Source of the DNA: Echinostoma caproni | Taxonomy: Eukaryota > Platyhelminthes > Trematoda > Plagiorchiida > Echinostomatidae | Direction of reading: 5' to 3' | Length of the DNA: 27,478 nucleotides | NCBI GenBank assembly: GCA_900618425.1 | Contig: UZAN01047047.1 | Coordinates: 1-27,478, forward strand | Shown: piece by piece, positions 9,905 to 18,839 of the stretch | Layout: each line of letters opens with the position of its first letter | Numbering within the stretch: position 1 is the stretch's first letter | Translations under genes and position numbers: made by a program | Notes under the pieces: generated by a model | The model's input: the letters and a program-made list of their open reading frames with translations, nothing else | Databases searched by the model: none | What the model was told of the DNA's origin: nothing

Positions 9905-10080
9905 TGCCACATGCCTCTGTAATTTGGATGGTAATTTGAATGTGAAAAGATTAGTGCTATCGGTGTGACCTCGAAACTCAGCTGGTACAACTCAGCGCGT
10001 ACAAAGCGTAGGCGGCGTCTATGCGTGAGTTTGAATTCCACCGAGGATAATGAGCTTTTCGCAATCGCTACAGAGACTTT
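9905..10080 (+). mobile_element. tRNA-derived SINE-like element, inverted copy
   Basis: The plus strand reads cctcgaaactcagctggtacaac near 9968-9990 and gagtttgaattccacc near 10026-10041, the same tRNA-like boxes as in the minus-strand copy. The leader (gtaatttgaatgtgaaaagattagtgctatc) matches the reverse complement of 9695-9720. With 9590-9760 it forms an inverted repeat with arms of about 160 bp and a spacer of about 150 bp. The A-box region is diverged (acaactcagcg). Confidence 0.6.
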
Positions 10081-10333
10081 ATTTTTGTATATTGAACAAA
10101 TAAAAAAGTGAGTAGAAAGGTAAGATATATTTACACATTGCCCACGCAGATATCTGACTGGTGGATAGCGTGAATAATCAAGCTATGGCATTCTATGATC
10201 CTTTGTTACACCAAACTACTTTTAAGAGCATTGTGAAAATGGATACAATTGTAGTATCACCGTTGTCCAGTAGAATACTTGAGTGCTTGTAAGTTTATTT
10301 CAATAAACATTGCAACTCACGCTACTGCTGTTT

Positions 10334-10335
<2 letters not shown>

Positions 10336-10366
<31 letters not shown>

Positions 10367-10410
10367 GTTCAGCGTAACACAGTAAAGCAAAGTTCATTAA
10401 ACTCAGAATG
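10336..10410 (-). mobile_element. 3' end of a non-LTR element with (ATG)n tail
   Basis: A (CAT)n tract at 10336-10366 is followed by cagcgtaacacagtaaagcaaagttcattaa, which matches the sequence next to the second tract at 10651 (cagcgtaatacagtgaggtgaactttactga). Read on the minus strand, both are unique 3' UTR followed by (ATG)n. This is therefore a second, 5'-truncated copy of the retroelement whose body lies at 10.65-14.0 kb. Confidence 0.55.
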
Positions 10411-10650
10411 CATACACCTGATACTCTGTGGTGTAGGTTGAGATTGTCCAATCACGATAACTGTTCGATCAATGTCATCTATCGTCCTCGGTCATCCATG
10501 AAATCAGCCAAAATGACTCTTTTGAACATTATATTACACAGTCGCAAAACGATTTACACATGTTTGCTAATAGGTGATTTCCACTGTCCCAACCTCGGCA
10601 AACCAATGACCTCCCATCCATTATTCGAACAGCACTTCCAAAAGCTAATT
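10408..10650 (+). pseudogene. Non-LTR retrotransposon endonuclease fragment
   Basis: The plus-strand frame contains W-C-R-L-R-L-S-N, I-N-V-I-Y-R-P-R-S-S and C-L-L-I-G-D-F-H-C-P-N, the pattern of an APE-type endonuclease (usual motif G-D-F-N). The catalytic-region Asn is His here. The fragment is only about 80 codons, lacks the rest of the domain, and ends in the (CAT)n tract, which would translate as a His run. It belongs to a different family from the minus-strand element and lies between that family's two 3' ends. Confidence 0.75.
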
Positions 10651-10672
10651 CATCATCATCATCATCATCATT
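10651..10672 (-). repeat. (ATG)n tail of the non-LTR element
   Basis: The seven-unit CAT run reads as (ATG)n on the minus strand and lies just after the unique 3' UTR of the element at 10.7-14.0 kb. Several non-LTR clades (RTE, CR1 and others) end in short tandem repeats rather than poly-A, so I read it as the element's own end. Confidence 0.55.
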
Positions 10673-10914
10673 GTACAGCGTAATACAGTGAGGTGAACTT
10701 TACTGATCGCTGCGAAAATCATAATGCATACAAGATAAGTGAGAATGTGTAAGGAGGACAGGGATTGGGCCTATTTTTAGGGACGGGAAAAGAAAGCAAA
10801 CTTCTATAGTCAACGCACACTGTACACAGTCTCGCAGTACATGCATACTATTTTTAGCATTCTTGTCTGATAAGAAGTGACTACATGAATGCCATTGCTG
10901 TCGATTCGCAGCCC

Positions 10915-11620
10915 TGACCTTCAGTGTCTACAACCATGCGGTTTCGGAGTCTTTTGGGCCCCAATCCGGGATATGAGAGACACCTACTCTATCTAGTCGT
11001 TCTGTGCATTTGTTCATGCCTCGTCTCCATATCCTCTGCTGGACTCCACGTGAGTTTCTCCAGCTTGTAACAGCCACTGCAAACAAGGCGCGCTGCGGTA
11101 GGCGACCGTCGGACATACGCAAAACGTGTCCTAACAAACGGAGCCTATTAAGCTGGGATCGATGCAATAGCGAGTTTTTGTTTGATGTATGCCCAAATAC
11201 CCGACAACTTACTTTTAAGCTACTAACCCGCTCACTCCATCACACTTGGGTCAGACTAAGTAAGCATCGATTGTCGAACACTGCTAAACGACGGATATCT
11301 TCTACCCTCAAATTCAAGGTCTCACAACCATAAAGTAGAACTGATCGTACCAGGGTGCAATATACGCAACTTTTCAACTTTAGTGACACGTCACGTCGCC
11401 GCCAAAGGTGTTTTAGTCGTGCTTATGCTACGCGAGCCTTGGAAATGTGGGCGCTTATCTCCTTCGATGCGCTACAGTCTTTGGTCACACAGCTACCTAA
11501 GTTCGAGAAGCAGTCAACTTCAGCTAATTCCTCACCGTCTAGTTTCAGAACAGAACTCGGCGACACCCAGTCTTGTAGCATTACTTTGCACTTTGAAGGT
11601 GCAAAGCACAANAGAGACAT
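10915..11620 (-). pseudogene. Non-LTR polymerase, C-terminal part
   Basis: Minus-strand frame 11620-11423 has F-A-P-S-K-C-K-V-M-L-Q-D-W, the conserved segment just after the RT palm, and L-D-G-E-E-L-A-E-V-D-C-F-S-N-L-G-S. Frame 11167-10928 has L-R-L-L-G-H-V-L-R-M and W-R-R-G-M, the typical end of this family, followed by G-P-K-D. The two are separated by frameshifts. The unresolved base falls in the third codon of the first frame. Confidence 0.8.
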
Positions 11621-11639
11621 AACTTGCTAATCTATCAAG

Positions 11640-12732
11640 TGCTCATTGTGCATCCTCCATACACTCGAACAAGCATATGATATCGTAAGGGTACTCCAAA
11701 TCGCACAGCTTTTTCCAGCTGCACATTCAATAGCTACACTTTGGAGACCACGTCATGTGTTCTCCAGTATTTCATCTATGACGAAATTGAACAGGAATGG
11801 CGAAAGAGGGCACCCTTGACGAACACCGCTGCTGGTTAGGAACAACCCAATCAGCTCGCCATAGACCCTTACGCTGCTATAAGTATGTGAGTAGAGTGAC
11901 CTCAGTATGTTTATATGCTTCTGTGCCATTAATTGCGAAGGAGTAAACGCATAAGGGATTCACGATCAACTGAGTCTAAGGCTTCTTTTAAGTCAAGGAA
12001 CACGACAACCGTTGGTCGATGGTGCGTATGACGTAGCTCGAGGACTTGACGCAGAGTGAAGATTTGGTCGATAAAACCGTGACCTGGTTGAAATCCTGCT
12101 TGTTGTTCGCGGATGTTTATCTCCCTAAACGGTGTCAGACGTCTAAGTATAATGTAGGCTAGCAACTTGGTGTCGATTGGGATCACATGTATTCCACGGT
12201 GGGTTGCGCAGTCATTGCAAGATCCCTTTTTAAAAGTTGGAACAATCAGTGATTCGCCCCGGGATGATCGAATGCGCTCGTGTAACCAGATGTCATGTAT
12301 CACATTACTAATGGAGTCTACAAAGTCATCGCCCCTCATCTCGAAGGAAGTGGGAGGAAGCCCGTCCGGCCCTGCTGCTTTTCCCTTCTTCAATGCTTGA
12401 GTGCAAGAACGAACTTCTGCTGCAGTAGGAGGTTCAGATGACTGCCCACGGGGCCTCAGCTGCATCGGAGGAGATGGGCTGGTCAGCGCCTGGCCAGCTG
12501 AACTGTTCGCTGAATTACTCCTCACATCGGTCAAGTCGGTGTTCCCTATGGTGAATACTTTGCCTACTTTTGTCGCAGATTGTTTCACTAACTGCGGATC
12601 GCCGACTTCCCGTATTGCATACCAGTTGGAACAGTATTTCCTATTCGCTGATACAGCTGCTACTTCCATTTCACTACCTATCGTTGCCCACCGGTTATCA
12701 CGGTCGGTCCTGATTTGGCGTGTTTTCTCCAT
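11640..12732 (-). pseudogene. Non-LTR reverse transcriptase with lost catalytic motif
   Basis: The longest open part (12732-11929, 267 codons) holds K-A-A-G-P-D-G-L-P-P (RT motif), A-G-F-Q-P-G-H-G and V-F-L-D-L-K-E-A-L-D (motif A region). After a break, V-R-Q-G-C-P-L-S-P-F-L-F-N appears near 11826-11788. The catalytic Y-A-D-D site reads Y-P-Y-D at about 11694-11683, so one essential Asp is gone, and a stop follows soon after. The enzyme cannot be active even apart from the frameshifts. Confidence 0.85.
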
Positions 12733-12916
12733 CAGTGCACCTTACTCATCAGATGTTCAATGCCCCGGGCGGGCTACTGCTTCAAGTACACAAGCAATGT
12801 TCACTGCGGAGTGCATTGCTCGGCTAATCTGATCCCATTGTTCATTTACACTACCACCTCACAACGCATATAGCTCTCCCCCTAGTTCTGATTAAAAACG
12901 GTTACGAACGTCTGAG

Positions 12917-13982
12917 TTAGATAAACGATGAAACGCCAATCGAGTTCGGTTGGGATTTTCTGCGACCACCGGGTTGGAGATTGAACTGCATCAACACTAA
13001 TGCATGATCAGATTCAACGCGTGTGGTCCAATAGGATCTGCAGTTTTGTGCTGAGCCACGCCAATGGTAGCCTACTGCTATGTGGTCGATCTGAGTTGAC
13101 GTGGCAGTTGAATTTGAGCGCCACGTTGCTGTCCGTTGAGAGTTGTGTCGGAAGTCGGTGCTGGATAGGAATTGTTGATGGTCTGTGCACAACTGAAGAA
13201 GTCGACCGCGAATATCTGTTCGCTGGCAGGTTAGAGCACAATGACCGTCTAGGCAAGCTTCCGATGTGCTCAGTTTTCCAACTTGAGCGCTAAAATCACC
13301 TACCAGAACTATAATATCAGAGTTGCGGCTCAACCGAATGAGTTCGGTGAGTTTGTCATAAAACTTGTCATTTTGTGCGCCAGAACTGCAGTTGGTCGGT
13401 GCATAGGCTGAAGTGATGAATAAACACCTTTTGGTGTTGTTTCCCTTCCGGACACTGATAGACCCTTAGAGCCCATTCGTACATAGGCGGTTTTTCACAG
13501 GGATCCAAACGAGTAGCGCGGCCTCGGCTGTATTATTCAGTACCATGCCCACACCACGCTGGCCTACTGCACGGGCTTCGTCATCACATGACGTACGGAG
13601 AAGGAAACTGGAAGACAACCCCGGTGCACTCAACTGGCATATAGTACTAGGATCCTGGATTCCAGTTTCCGACAAGCATCGGACATCAATCCCTAGTGTA
13701 CATTTTACGCACCAGACACGCTTGTTGACTTATTTGCATCAGATTCCTCACGTTGAAGGTCCCCAGCTTCAGGGGCTGACGAGGCTTCAGAATCTGCAAT
13801 CTGTTTTGTGGTAAACTAATTACCGGGCTACTTGGCAACAAACTTTGGCGAGTAACGAACAGGTTGTCTGAGGGAATGTTACGGGTTGGAAGAAGGGGTA
13901 AACGGAGAGGGTTGGGTACGGAAGACAAAGAGTTAAACAAAGATTGGGATATCTGAGCAGTAGCCCACTTATCACTACCCAC
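12917..13982 (-). pseudogene. Non-LTR apurinic-like endonuclease, broken
   Basis: The start is L-K-L-G-T-F-N-V-R-N-L (about 13752-13720, usual motif T-x-N-V-R), then S-E-T-G-I-Q-D (13675 region), V-G-D-F-S-A-Q-V-G (about 13305, motif G-D-F-N) and Q-I-D-H-I-A (about 13092) with S-D-H-A-L-V (about 13008) as the final catalytic SDH. The domain order is complete but spread over at least three frames. The stretch upstream of 13752 (S-V-P-N-P-L-R-L-P) is the leader typical of the family. Confidence 0.8.
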
Positions 13983-14000
13983 TCCGCTCGATGCAATGGG

Positions 14001-14470
14001 CAGTGCTGTCCTGATTATTCTGCACGACGACCGATGCAGTATGGAATTAATTTGGTTGTGTATGCATTTGACTTTGATGGACGGGTACTGCCATGGTGTC
14101 CAGCCACTAAGCAGAACGATTAGGGTTCTCGTCCAAATTCATCAGATGTAGCAAGAACCTGACCGCAAGGCAGTGAGCGAAGCGAGGTTGGGGTCCATTT
14201 ACTCGGATTGATTATTTCTTCACCATTTTTTTACCGACTGAATCACAAATTTCAGTTGAACCCCCAACCTGGAGGACCAGGTGACTGGACTTCGTCTGAC
14301 CTATACCCATTGACCTTCCAGGCATGATAAGGTCTTTGGATCGGTAAAAGCTATCCTGTATGACATGATGATCTCAACTGGTGGTAAAACGTTTCCCCCT
14401 AAATTCCATGTCTGGTGATCGCCAGCAATTAGAGAGTACGGAATCAGGTGGTTCACGGTGATACCAAATG
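14001..14470. other. No gene recognised
   Basis: No coding motif or RNA gene is visible. The interval separates the 5' end of the non-LTR element from the candidate exon at 14633. Confidence 0.4.
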
Positions 14471-14632
14471 TCATCTATGGCGCGGCGCTAGGTTACACAC
14501 GAGGGAATTACGCACTGTAATCATGATGCAGTTACTCCAAATGTCTGTGCTCACTCGGCCTTCATGAGTGCAGTAGAAAACCAAGTGAGTTATGCATTCG
14601 AACAGGAATAGAAGTGTCCGAATTGCGCATAC

Positions 14633-14677
14633 CATCACGTTGAACGATACTAGAATTACTATCATGGCTGTGAGCAT
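14633..14677 (-). CDS. Candidate first exon with signal-peptide-like start
   Basis: From an ATG at 14677 the minus strand encodes M-L-T-A-M-I-V-I-L-V-S-F-N-V-M, a very hydrophobic run typical of a signal peptide, followed by a possible donor GTATGC at 14632. If not spliced, the frame runs on to 14471 (68 codons). A related but degraded copy lies near 15220-15290. The donor would give phase 0, which does not match the 18-nt exons, so a link to them is not supported. It may be a chance hydrophobic frame. Confidence 0.25.
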
Positions 14678-14714
14678 TCGACCGCAATTTGCAATCCATG
14701 TAACCGCACAACCT

Positions 14715-14861
14715 TTAACAAATTATAGATATCACTGATTGGTCAGCAGACACGCGCCTCCGGTTGATGCATTTTTGGAGTGATTGCTCAAGGGTAGGTA
14801 ATTTGTGCTTAGTTAAGGCTGTCGCCCGTTCAACCTCGTTTTGATGGATGCTGTTGTTGGT
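14715..14861 (-). CDS. Candidate exon after a strong splice acceptor
   Basis: On the minus strand ctcctctattcatttcag is one of the best 3' splice sites in the window, ending at 14862. In the frame beginning ACC the exon is open for 48 residues, with a likely helical, charged stretch (N-E-V-E-R-A-T-A-L-T-K-H-K) and a stop at 14715. In the micro-exon phase it would instead give a short tail (Q-Q-Q-H-P-S-K-R-G) and stop. It lies just 3' of the micro-exon array, where a last exon would be expected. No homology was recognised. Confidence 0.3.
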   Translation of the reverse strand, partial: TNNSIHQNEVERATALTKHKLPTLEQSLQKCINRRRVSADQSVISIIC

Positions 14862-15179
14862 CTGAAATGAATAGAGGAGCTTTTTGCCAAGTGTTGATGG
14901 TAGAAGGGGATGTTTGGACGAGTAGGTAAACATGCACATTTAGCACCAGGTGAGGGTTCTTACATTTTGACTATTATTTCAGCTAGCGATGAGACTGTTG
15001 CAGTCTGATTTCCTTGTGTTATGCTAATGGGAGGCTTTGCGAGCGATTATTTGGTATTCCCAATGACAAGAATGACATCGATAATGTAAACTTGGTTTAT
15101 ATAAGATGATACTTCATGTTTCTCAAATTATTGATTGAAAGAATGCGGTTCTTCCCAATGTTCACCGATCTTTCGCCCC

Positions 15180-15480
15180 TCATATGTGCACAGGAAAACC
15201 AAGTGGGTTGTGAATCCTCTCAACGGAAACCCGCAGTGTTGAACGCGCCTGTTGTGTCTCGCCAGGGCTGTCACTGATCCTGGTCCCATGGTACGTTTAC
15301 CAAAGATCCCAATTAAAAGATAGTTGCAATCAGCGGAAGCCTGTATTGGTCGTGCTAACCAATTGTGGTTTGAGAAAGGGAGAAATGTGCGGTTTATGTG
15401 GGGTTAGTCACAGTCTGGTGATTTCGGGGGGACTCAGGTTTACGAGGGCGCCGACGGAGTGAACGCACGAATGCGCATCC
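15180..15480. repeat. Copy of the block at about 3940-4300
   Basis: Aligns with 3940-4300, as described there. Its left part also resembles 14570-14690 (agaaaaccaagtgagttatg against ggaaaaccaagtgggttgtg), so three related pieces exist. The splice-like sites seen in the left copy (GTGAGC at 4163) are mutated here (GTGACT). Confidence 0.5.
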
Positions 15481-15732
15481 ACGACCCTCGAGGAAACATC
15501 AACACGTTGATCTGTATAATAGGCATAGTTCAGCGAAAGACATTATTATAACCAACCACAGACGTCCTGTAGAGTCATATGGTTTATTTAGATTGGCTGA
15601 AACTTATGGATCCATTGCTTGACATCAAACCTCTGCGTTGGAAAAAGCCAATGCCATGTGTGGATGGCTTTCTCCTCACATGATATTATAAATCCAATTT
15701 GTATTACTAGTGAAAATGGTTTAACCACTCAC

Positions 15733-15750
15733 GTGGGTATCCAGGTGCAG
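15733..15750 (-). CDS. 18-nt micro-exon (APGYP)
   Basis: The minus-strand exon CTGCACCTGGATACCCAC is preceded by gtttattctcttttttccag, the best pyrimidine tract of the set, and followed by GTGAGTGGTT. In the common phase it reads CT-GCA-CCT-GGA-TAC-CCA-C, giving A-P-G-Y-P, and the final C joins the next CT to make Pro. It is identical over all 18 nt to the exon at 17436 although the flanking introns differ. Confidence 0.8.
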
Positions 15751-15913
15751 CTGGAAAAAAGAGAATAAACACGAACAAACATCGTCATTTAACCGATCAG
15801 TCTGACCGTGCGTATCTGTCTCAGAGTTTATGAAGGAGAATTGGATAACCATGTGCCTATGTGTGGGGCCACTGGACGTCGAAGTGCGAAACTTTCGTCT
15901 GGCAACTAAATAG

Positions 15914-15949
15914 GTTACTGAAGAATCCCCCTGATTGTGGACTAATCAT
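15914..15949 (+). other. 36-bp block identical to 17615-17650, flanked by splice-like sites
   Basis: The plus-strand sequence starting GTTACTGAAG and ending CTAATCAT follows an AG (aactaaatag) and precedes GTATGT. It is identical in both array units, while the units as a whole differ at perhaps a quarter of positions. As a 36-nt symmetric plus-strand exon it would read L-L-K-N-P-P-D-C-G-L-I. The minus strand is open too (M-I-S-P-Q-S-G-G-F-F). The identity runs a few bases past the splice-like edges, so an exon is only one explanation. Confidence 0.3.
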
Positions 15950-16559
15950 GTATGTATAATTGTTCTCACTGCTCACTGTCTGTTCACACACAGTCAAATT
16001 GTGCACACAGATACAAGGACACACACATTCCATTGTATTATATTAAATTGTATGCACTGTATACGCTTTATATCTCCACAGCGTAAAATGTTGCTGCACC
16101 GTATTTGTTGCTGCAGCACCAAGTCACACTGCAATGTGGGAAGTAATAGAGCCAGTGGACAAGTTAGTTTACTTATTTGGGCAGCTTTATGTTACCTGAC
16201 TGATGCATTACGAATAAAGTGTTGGCACCCATAAGGGTCGATTGTTATTTTCCAACTTGAGACATCGGTGTCGCCCATGCAACCTCCAGCTGTTCTTCAA
16301 GAGTCGAGTATATGCCACTTTTTACGATAGTATAAACTAAAATCACTGTTTCTGTACGCGCACTTTATTAAACTGCTCTTGGTAGCTACGCATGAAACAA
16401 GATGATTGTGTGGCCCAGAATTTTTTTCAGGTGTTCAGACTCCAGGATGCGTCCATCCATGGCGTAAACTATTTTCGTTTTTGGAAGTTTTCACCCGATC
16501 TGTGTATTATACATATACAATAGGTATATTTCAGTGTCTAAGAGGCAGTAGTTTCTCCA

Positions 16560-16750
16560 ACTATAGAGATAGCATGTCGTTATATATTGTATTTAGCCTG
16601 ACTGAAACTTGCTTAACCTTTGTATCTATCGCAAAGCTCCCTTCGGCAATGGTTCAATTACTTACGGGGATATCCGCCAGCAGCTGGAAAACAAAGGAGT
16701 GAACACAAATACATAAAGTTTTACTCGATCAATCTGACTGTGCGTATACT
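16560..16750 (-). repeat. Micro-exon array unit B (short)
   Basis: A short unit with gactgaaacttgcttaacctttg (16602), the 18-nt exon (16666) and the post-exon segment (gtgaacacaaatacataaagttttactcgatcaatctgactgtgcgtata, 16700-16748). It lacks the 36-bp block and the tatatctccacag motif. Confidence 0.7.
16666..16683 (-). CDS. 18-nt micro-exon (AGGYP)
   Basis: The minus-strand exon CTGCTGGCGGATATCCCC lies between ctttgttttccag and GTAAGTAATTG. In the common phase it reads CT-GCT-GGC-GGA-TAT-CCC-C, giving A-G-G-Y-P. Against the APGYP copies, GCA to GCT, TAC to TAT and CCA to CCC are all silent in this phase, which supports both the phase and selection on the peptide. Confidence 0.75.
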
Positions 16751-16778
16751 GTTTTCAATGGTATCTGTTCTAACCGCT

Positions 16779-16872
16779 CAGGATGCTCGCCAAACTGGAT
16801 TCTCAAACAGTCGTCTTCCTCTAAGTTTCTCATCCAGTTAGGACTTTCACACGTAGTAGAATAGAACACAGC
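16779..16872 (-). repeat. Dispersed repeat shared with 24827-24912 (inverted)
   Basis: On the minus strand gcagctgtgttctatt, then gaggaagacgactgtttgagaatccagt, match the plus strand at 24827-24912 (ccagctgtgttctatt and ccggaagacggctttttgagaatccagt). The middle part also aligns loosely. Both lie in open frames, but I do not recognise the product. It may be part of an unidentified transposable element. Confidence 0.5.
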
Positions 16873-17435
16873 TGCAAGCGTGTAGGAAAACACTTTTTGT
16901 GCCAAAAGCATGCTTATTTATAGGCAAGAGTGACGATAGGGGAATTCATATATCACACGATTGGTAACTGGATTACTGCCAACCGTCTTTATTGGTTGGC
17001 GGTTCTGGCCAATCACCCGAATTCACTTATCATTATTCTGACTGGTTGTCGCAGAACAAAACAATGTTTAAGAAGCATGCTAACTCCCTGACATTATAGA
17101 CTATTTATTTACGAATCAATCGTAAGTCAAGAAGATGGTTTTGTGCGAAGCTTTTTTCCAAATGATTCCACTTTTTGACCGATGTGTCCGTCGGTCTTTT
17201 CCAGGAGCGTTCAATCAGTCTATGTGTTGTCTATCTCAAATATGCGAAGTTCAGTGATAGATGTCGTGTACCGTTATATATTGTATATATGCTATGTTAG
17301 CTGAAACGTTGAGATTCTTGCTTTGATTTCAAACATACGAGGAGGAAAGATGCAGGCTCATGCCCGAATCGCTTTCCCCTACCGAATTTGATAAATCCAA
17401 TTTTCATTATTGGGGACAATGGTTCAACCACTTAC

Positions 17436-17453
17436 GTGGGTATCCAGGTGCAG
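17436..17453 (-). CDS. 18-nt micro-exon (APGYP)
   Basis: The minus-strand exon CTGCACCTGGATACCCAC lies between aaatctgttttccag and GTAAGTGGTTG. It reads A-P-G-Y-P in the common phase and is identical to the exon at 15733. The donor is GTAAGT here and GTGAGT there, so the exon matches while its splice site differs. Confidence 0.8.
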
Positions 17454-17614
17454 CTGGAAAACAGATTTAACACGAACAAACATCGTATTTTAATCGATCC
17501 ATCTGACCGTTTGTATCAGTTTCATAGTTAATGAATTAAAATAGAATAACCGTGCGTCCATCTGTAGAGCCACTGGCCCTTGAAGTGTGATTCCCGCGTC
17601 TTGCAACTATACAG

Positions 17615-17650
17615 GTTACTGAAGAATCCCCCTGATTGTGGACTAATCAT
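17615..17650 (+). other. 36-bp block identical to 15914-15949
   Basis: Second copy of the 36-bp block, after gcaactatacag and before GTACGT on the plus strand. See the entry at 15914 for the reading in both strands. The acceptor-like edge is better here (acag) than in the other copy (atag). Confidence 0.3.
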
Positions 17651-18050
17651 GTACGTATAATTCTTCTCACTGACTTTCCACACACAGTAAAATCAAACAT
17701 AGAGTTACAAAGAAACGCATTCCATTGTATGTTATGTTTATTTTTCTATTATATGGTAATAATAATAATATAATATTTAATTGTGTGCACTGTATGCATT
17801 TTATATCTCCACAGTGTAAAATGTTACTGCACTGTTGTTTTGCTGCAGTACCCAGTTACAGTGTAATGTGGGAAGTAATAGCGCAAGTGGACCGGTTTTT
17901 TTATTTGGAAAGCAATAATTTACCTTGTGGACGCATCACAAACAAAGTATTGGCACGGTTATAGAAGCCTTGTTTGGACTCTGCCAACTTGATTCATTTG
18001 TGGTGTCGGTGCGACTTCCGTATGTCGTTGAAGTGCCGAGTATATGATAA

Positions 18051-18640
18051 AGCATTTAGGCTTTTTCCGCTCTACCGTGCAGAAACCTGGCCATCAAGGG
18101 AAAGAGATATCCTAGATTGAAGGTGTCTACGCTATTTTGCACCAGTCTGCTGGTGAAACCGGACAAGCAATGCTGAGTTTAGGCGCTCGTCTACTTAAAC
18201 AGCTGATCAATATCCGTAAACTAAGGTGGTTGAGACGCATTAAACCAGATAGGGCATCACGGCGCGCGATGTTTGCCGAGTTAGGTAGTGGATGGCAAAA
18301 GATCAAGGATAGTGAATCCAAGACCTGGTATGAGAGAATGAAAACCCTAATCCGGAGACTTCGGTATACATATTCTCTTAGATTCCTCGGATGGGGATCC
18401 CGAGATCATGTTAACCGCTATTTAGAGACACTGGGTGATATGGAGTGAGTGTCACAAATATGGGAGTTTGTGAATTTACTTCCATTCTTGGAACCCCAAT
18501 CTGCATACATTCTCTATCTTTACTGTGGCTGTGCTCTCAGCATTCCGATATTATCTCTGCTCATTTGTTTAAATGAGCAGACAAAAGGCAGAAAGGAAAT
18601 CCGGTGCGTGATGACAATGTGTGAGAAAAACGGAACCTGA
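18051..18640 (+). pseudogene. 3' fragment of a non-LTR retrotransposon
   Basis: The plus strand shows A-E-T-W-P-S-R near 18084 and R-C-L-R-Y-F-A near 18120, then in the open frame 18137-18448 L-R-W-L-R-R-I, S-G-W-Q-K and F-L-G-W-G-S-R-D-H, ending E-T-L-G-D-M. This is the same C-terminal region as in the minus-strand element (L-L-G-H-V-L-R-M, G-P-K-D). The downstream frame to 18640 may be its 3' part. No (GAT)n or (ATG)n tail is present. It is 5'-truncated and inserted between array units C and D, opposite to the micro-exons. Confidence 0.8.
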
Positions 18641-18839
18641 AACTTGGTCGAGCACTGGCTACACATGTAGTCTCAAAACGAAATCCAAAAAATGGAATAA
18701 TTATCTGTTTTTTCTCGATAAGTCAATATCGAATTAAATGTGGGATGAATGGTCACAACTATATGCGGTCAGTTTGTGCAGTGGTGATCGCTGCGCATGG
18801 TCAAAATATATAAAACGGAATAATTTTGTGACCAAAGTG

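Larger units (their letters stand above)
10651..14000 (-). mobile_element. Near-complete, inactive APE-type non-LTR retrotransposon (RTE/CR1-like)
   Basis: On the minus strand the order is endonuclease (13982-12917), linker, reverse transcriptase (12732-11690) and the C-terminal region with L-L-G-H-V-L-R-M (11620-10915), then a short 3' UTR and an (ATG)n tail at 10651. The family is the endonuclease-reverse transcriptase type that is abundant in trematode genomes. The frame is broken many times, so the copy is dead. The single N in the assembly lies inside it (about 11612). I cannot assign the clade firmly. Confidence 0.85.
15560..16310 (-). repeat. Micro-exon array unit A
   Basis: The unit contains the ggctgaaac motif (15595), the 18-nt exon (15733), the post-exon segment (acacgaacaaacatcg), a 36-bp block (15914-15949) and the tatatctccacag motif (16070). 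The same order occurs at 17250-18050 with roughly three quarters identity by eye and in shortened form at 18840-19290 and 19670-20060. Confidence 0.8.
17190..18050 (-). repeat. Micro-exon array unit C
   Basis: Starts with ggtcttttccaggagcg (17196), then tgcgaagttcagtgata, agctgaaacg, gatttcaaacatacgaggaggaaagatgca (17327), the 18-nt exon (17436), the 36-bp block (17615-17650), tatatctccacag (17802) and gtgggaagtaatag. It is colinear with unit A downstream and with unit D upstream. Its right end is cut by the non-LTR fragment at 18051. Confidence 0.8.

Noticed and set aside
10314..10335. Micro-exon on the minus strand between aaaaacag and GTGAGTTGC
   Set aside because: Only 7 nt, with a purine-rich acceptor that lies in the (ATG)n tail of a retroelement.
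14541..14600. Plus-strand micro-exon ending in AACCAA before GTGAGT
   Set aside because: The upstream AG gives 8 or 11 nt here and 9 nt in the copy at 15195, so neither length nor phase is consistent.
17327..17360. 18-nt candidate exon CCTGCATCTTTCCTCCTC before GTATGT on the minus strand
   Set aside because: The acceptor (gggcatgag) has no pyrimidine tract and the AG is absent in the homologous unit at 19018.
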